Shown here: piece by piece, positions 14,000 through 16,169 of the stretch | Numbering within the stretch: the first letter of the stretch is position 1 | How the letters are laid out: every line of letters starts with the position of its first letter | Source: Lachnospiraceae bacterium UBA3774 | Lineage (GTDB): Bacteria; Bacillota; Clostridia; Lachnospirales; Lachnospiraceae | DNA: 16,169 bases | Direction: 5' to 3' | Assembly (NCBI GenBank): GCA_002369255.1 | Contig: DFFO01000094.1 | Span: forward strand, 1-16,169 | The notes under the pieces: generated by a model | What the model saw: the letters and a program-made list of their open reading frames with translations, nothing else | Database searches by the model: none | What the model was told of the DNA's origin: nothing | Position numbers and translations under genes: made by a program

Positions 14000-15199
14000 A
14001 TGGCAGATTATGAAAGAAGAGTAGGAACGGTCTCAAGAGGTATCAGGACCCCTATCATCAGACAGGGCGACGACCTTGCCGGAATTGTTGCGGACAGTGT
14101 GCTTGAAGCCGCAAAATTCGAGGGTTTCGAGCTTCGCGACAGAGACGTTATCGCCGTGACTGAGTCGGTAGTTGCAAGATCTCAGGGCAATTACTGCACC
14201 GTTGACGATATCGCGCAGGATGTCCGCACAAAGCTTGGAGGCGGCACGGTAGGCGTGATCTTCCCCATACTTTCAAGAAACCGTTTTGCGATCTGTTTGC
14301 GCGGTATAGCGAAGGGCTGCAAAAAAGTAGTTCTTATGCTCAGCTATCCGTCAGATGAGGTCGGAAACGAGCTGGTAAGCATAGACAGGATCGACGAGGC
14401 GGGAGTAAACCCGTATTCGGACGTTCTTTCGCTTGACGAGTACCGCAGGCTTTTCGGAGAAAACAAACACCGCTTTACCGGAGTTGATTATGTTCAGTAC
14501 TACAGCGATCTGATTACCGAGTGCGGCTCCGACGTGGAGATCGTATTTGCAAACCAGGCGAAGACTATTCTGGACTATACCGATTGCGTGATTAATTGCG
14601 ATATACATACCAGAGTGCGCACCAAGAGAATTCTTGAACAGGCCGGCGCGAAGGTTGTCTGCGGTCTTGACAATATCATGACTTCTTCCGTAAACGGCAG
14701 CGGATACAATGAAAAATACGGACTTCTCGGGTCGAACAAGGCTACGGAGGATACCGTCAAGCTGTTCCCGAGGGATTGCAGACCTTTAGTTGATACTATT
14801 CAGAAGAAGATCGCGGACGCGACCGGAAAGCACGTAGAAGTCATGGTTTACGGAGACGGAGCTTTCAAGGATCCTCAGGGAAAGATATGGGAGCTCGCCG
14901 ATCCGGTAGTTTCTCCCGCCTTTACCGACGGACTCATCGGAACGCCCAACGAGCTGAAGCTTAAATATCTTGCAGACAACGATTTTGCGCATCTTTCGGG
15001 AGATGCTCTCAAGGAAGCCATCTCACAGAGCATCAGAACCAAAGACGCAAATCTTGTCGGAAATATGGCGTCTGAAGGAACGACTCCCAGACAGCTTACC
15101 GATCTTATCGGCTCGCTTTGCGACCTGACTTCGGGCTCGGGCGACAAGGGAACGCCGGTAGTCCTCATCCAGGGATATTTTGACAATTACACGAACTGA
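14000..15199 (+). CDS. Coenzyme F420-0:L-glutamate ligase-like protein (CofE family)
   Basis: 399-residue member of the F420_ligase (CofE/FbiB N-terminal) family. The authentic enzyme adds glutamates to F420-0 using GTP. Seen here: IRTPIIRQGDDLAGIV near the start, then RDRDVIAVTESVVARSQGN (the family's conserved strand-loop with Lys/Glu-type residues), CDIHTRVRTKRILEQ, VMVYGDGAFKDP and a Gly/Ser-rich TSGSGDKGTPVVLIQGYF end. It is much longer than archaeal CofE (about 250 residues). No other F420 gene lies in the window, and most Clostridia are not known to make F420, so the true substrate may be another acid-amide ligation. It has a strong promoter and an excellent AAAAGGAGG, suggesting high expression. 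The family is likely; the biochemical role is open. Confidence 0.75.
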   Translation: MADYERRVGTVSRGIRTPIIRQGDDLAGIVADSVLEAAKFEGFELRDRDVIAVTESVVARSQGNYCTVDDIAQDVRTKLGGGTVGVIFPILSRNRFAICLRGIAKGCKKVVLMLSYPSDEVGNELVSIDRIDEAGVNPYSDVLSLDEYRRLFGENKHRFTGVDYVQYYSDLITECGSDVEIVFANQAKTILDYTDCVINCDIHTRVRTKRILEQAGAKVVCGLDNIMTSSVNGSGYNEKYGLLGSNKATEDTVKLFPRDCRPLVDTIQKKIADATGKHVEVMVYGDGAFKDPQGKIWELADPVVSPAFTDGLIGTPNELKLKYLADNDFAHLSGDALKEAISQSIRTKDANLVGNMASEGTTPRQLTDLIGSLCDLTSGSGDKGTPVVLIQGYFDNYTN

Positions 15200-15230
15200 C
15201 GCGGGATTTGCCCCGAAAACAATTATTCAA

Positions 15231-15263
15231 AGGCGGTTTTGGAGTGCTTTTCCAAAACCGTCT
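15231..15263 (+). terminator. Strong hairpin after the F420-ligase-like gene (no T-tract)
   Basis: A 13-bp stem pairs 15231-15243 (AGGCGGTTTTGGA) with 15251-15263 (TCCAAAACCGTCT), with one G-T wobble and a 7-base loop. It starts 31 bases after the stop. Neither strand has a following T-run, so it may mark a processed 3' end or a weak terminator rather than a classical one. Confidence 0.5.
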
Positions 15264-15311
15264 GTAATGATATGATTATAAAAAAGAATTGCGTGAGTCG
15301 GAGAGATGATT

Positions 15312-15575
15312 ATGGAAGAAAAAAAGGAAAACAACGGGACCCATACCAAAAAGCAAAGAGTGCTCGCGTGGATCGGAATCGCGCTGCTGCTGTGTCTGTA
15401 TCTGTGCAACCTCGTACTTGCCCTTATAGGCAGCGATTTTGCAAAGACATTGCTTTGGATCAGCCTTGTAGCCACGATCATGATCCCGATCATACTTTAC
15501 TTTTTTATTATTATGCTAAAAAAGAAATACCCGGACAACGAAGATATAAAAATTCCGGGAGAAAAACGTGACTGA
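15312..15575 (+). CDS. Small two-helix membrane protein, function unknown
   Basis: Predicted 87-residue protein with a charged start (MEEKKENNGTHTKKQR), two hydrophobic helices at about 18-39 and 47-69, a short loop (GSDFAKT), and a charged tail (KKKYPDNEDIKIPGEKRD). Both ends are likely cytoplasmic. I chose the ATG at 15312 because GGAGAG at 15300-15305 lies 6 bases before it; the in-frame ATG at 15306 would leave no spacing. It sits between the F420-ligase-like gene and the PFOR promoter and is followed by a terminator, which supports it being expressed. I do not recognise a family, and no function is proposed. Confidence 0.75.
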   Translation: MEEKKENNGTHTKKQRVLAWIGIALLLCLYLCNLVLALIGSDFAKTLLWISLVATIMIPIILYFFIIMLKKKYPDNEDIKIPGEKRD

Positions 15576-15582
15576 AAAGACG

Positions 15583-15667
15583 TTGCAGACGTGAAAAAAA
15601 TCGCTTTTGATACTTAAAAAAATAAAGTTTTTCAAGTATTTTTGTGTTTGACTTTTGTCGTCTGCAA
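15583..15667. repeat. 9-bp inverted repeat bracketing the terminator and the nifJ -35 box
   Basis: TTGCAGACG at 15583-15591 and CGTCTGCAA at 15659-15667 are perfect inverted copies 67 bases apart. The right copy lies within the spacer of the nifJ promoter. They could be paired operator half-sites, or the base of a larger RNA stem enclosing the terminator. Confidence 0.6.
15610..15643 (+). terminator. Rho-independent terminator of the small membrane protein gene
   Basis: ATACTT (15610-15615) pairs with AAGTAT (15634-15639), extended by A5/T5 pairing after an A-C mismatch, then T5. It is AT-rich but well formed, 35 bases after the stop. Confidence 0.7.
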
Positions 15668-15675
15668 TTTATAAT
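15648..15675 (+). promoter_or_regulatory. Predicted strong promoter of nifJ (PFOR)
   Basis: TTGACT at 15648-15653, a 16-bp spacer and a perfect TATAAT at 15670-15675. Transcription is expected to start near 15682, giving a leader of about 85 bases. Confidence 0.75.
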
Positions 15676-15682
15676 AATAAGT

Positions 15683-15716
15683 AATTATTGTGCGGAAATT
15701 CCGCCCAATAATTTTT
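15683..15716 (+). promoter_or_regulatory. Terminator-like hairpin at the 5' end of the nifJ leader
   Basis: AATTATTG (15683-15690) pairs with CAATAATT (15706-15713), with an inner GCGG (15692-15695) / CCGC (15701-15704), one T/C mismatch and an AAATT loop, followed by T's to 15716. It falls at the predicted transcript start, so the mRNA would begin in this stem: a 5' stabiliser, an operator, or an attenuator. Confidence 0.6.
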
Positions 15717-15728
15717 GGTGTGCATTTT

Positions 15729-15744
15729 ATTATGTATACATAAT
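15729..15744. promoter_or_regulatory. Perfect 16-bp palindrome upstream of the nifJ ribosome site
   Basis: ATTATGTATACATAAT is an exact 16-bp palindrome centred 31 bases before the nifJ ATG and just before AGGAGGG (15751-15757). It has no loop and is operator-like, in the nifJ leader. Confidence 0.55.
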
Positions 15745-15766
15745 TCCTATAGGAGGGACACATTTT

Positions 15767-16169
15767 ATGGCAAGAAAAAGACAGTCAATGGATGGAAACA
15801 CCGCCGCGGCTCACGTTTCTTACGCGTTTACCGAGACGGCTGCTATCTATCCCATCACACCGTCGTCACCCATGGCGGACTACGTTGATCAGTGGTCGGC
15901 CAACGGACGCAAAAACATCTTCGGCAGCCGCGTAAAGGTAGTCGAGATGCAGTCTGAGGCAGGTGCGGCAGGTGCCGTTCACGGCGCACTCGGTGCCGGC
16001 GCTCTCACCACCACTTATACGGCTTCTCAGGGACTTCTTCTCATGATCCCGAACATGTATAAGATCGCAGGTGAATTACTTCCCACAGTTTTCCACGTTT
16101 CAGCAAGAACAGTTTCATCACACGCTTTGAACATCTTCGGAGATCACAGCGACGTTATGGCATGCCGTC
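15767..16169 (+). CDS. nifJ: Pyruvate:ferredoxin (flavodoxin) oxidoreductase, N-terminal part, cut by window edge
   Basis: Start of the large single-chain PFOR that converts pyruvate and CoA to acetyl-CoA, CO2 and reduced ferredoxin, the central energy step of anaerobic Clostridia. Only 134 codons fall in the window; the full protein is usually about 1,170-1,200 residues with TPP and three [4Fe-4S] clusters. The visible part is domain I: YPITPSSPMAD at 28-38, QSEAGAAGAVHGALGAG at 62-78, and FHVSARTVSSHALNIFGDHSD at 109-129. Thr31, Glu64 and Arg114 coincide with the pyruvate/TPP-contact residues of the Desulfovibrio africanus enzyme. AGGAGGG lies 9 bases before the ATG. The strong promoter, structured leader and ribosome site suggest high and regulated expression. 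Confidence 0.97.
   Translation, partial: MARKRQSMDGNTAAAHVSYAFTETAAIYPITPSSPMADYVDQWSANGRKNIFGSRVKVVEMQSEAGAAGAVHGALGAGALTTTYTASQGLLLMIPNMYKIAGELLPTVFHVSARTVSSHALNIFGDHSDVMACR

Overview
The window looks like a chromosomal segment of an anaerobic, low-to-mid GC Gram-positive bacterium of the class Clostridia (Firmicutes/Bacillota), probably a gut or sediment relative of the Eubacteriales. The reasons are strong AGGAGG-type ribosome binding sites, TTGACA/TATAAT promoters, Rho-independent terminators, a flavodiiron O2 reductase (FprA), the start of a pyruvate:ferredoxin oxidoreductase, and protein sequences of clostridial type. This placement is inferred; no 16S or other phylogenetic marker is present.

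Layout. 1-1665 (+): the 3' part of a Fic-domain AMP-transferase, overlapped by a DMT/EamA transporter with a histidine-rich tail. 1732-2087 (+): a small exported or membrane-anchored protein of unknown function, ending at a strong terminator. 2126-2867 (+): an aquaporin with altered NPA boxes and its terminator. 2917-5531 (+): a promoter and an 842-residue fusion of a polysaccharide pyruvyl transferase with a family 2 glycosyltransferase. 5528-8593 (+): a promoter and a three-gene operon of two tandem CNNM/CBS (CorC/HlyC-type) membrane proteins and the tRNA t6A dehydratase TcdA, with overlapping start and stop codons. 8654-9878 (+): a promoter and fprA. 9879-10898: a 1-kb gene-free block dominated by a tandem array of 16 palindromic 30-bp units at about 52-bp spacing. 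13773-10899 (-): a CCA-adding tRNA nucleotidyltransferase, then a 4-alpha-glucanotransferase (malQ) whose 3' end faces the array. 13774-13999: a divergent promoter region. 14000-15575 (+): an F420-0 glutamate ligase-like protein and a small two-helix membrane protein. 15583-16169 (+): terminator, promoter, structured leader and the first 134 codons of nifJ (pyruvate:ferredoxin oxidoreductase).

Most genes are unlinked housekeeping functions: envelope glycan modification, water and cation transport, tRNA maturation, glucan metabolism, oxygen detoxification and pyruvate oxidation. FprA and PFOR are plausibly linked through low-potential electron carriers, but they are not in one operon here.

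The most unusual structure is the repeat array at 9977-10787 between the convergent fprA and malQ genes. Each unit is an inverted repeat of the form GACAGAAR-N14-YTTCTGTC, separated from the next by a conserved 21-23-bp AT-rich linker. Read on the minus strand (the malQ direction), almost every hairpin is followed directly by a T5-T6 tract, so the block resembles a tandem series of terminators. The spacing is also close to five DNA helical turns, so a phased protein-binding array is an alternative. I do not recognise it as a named element.
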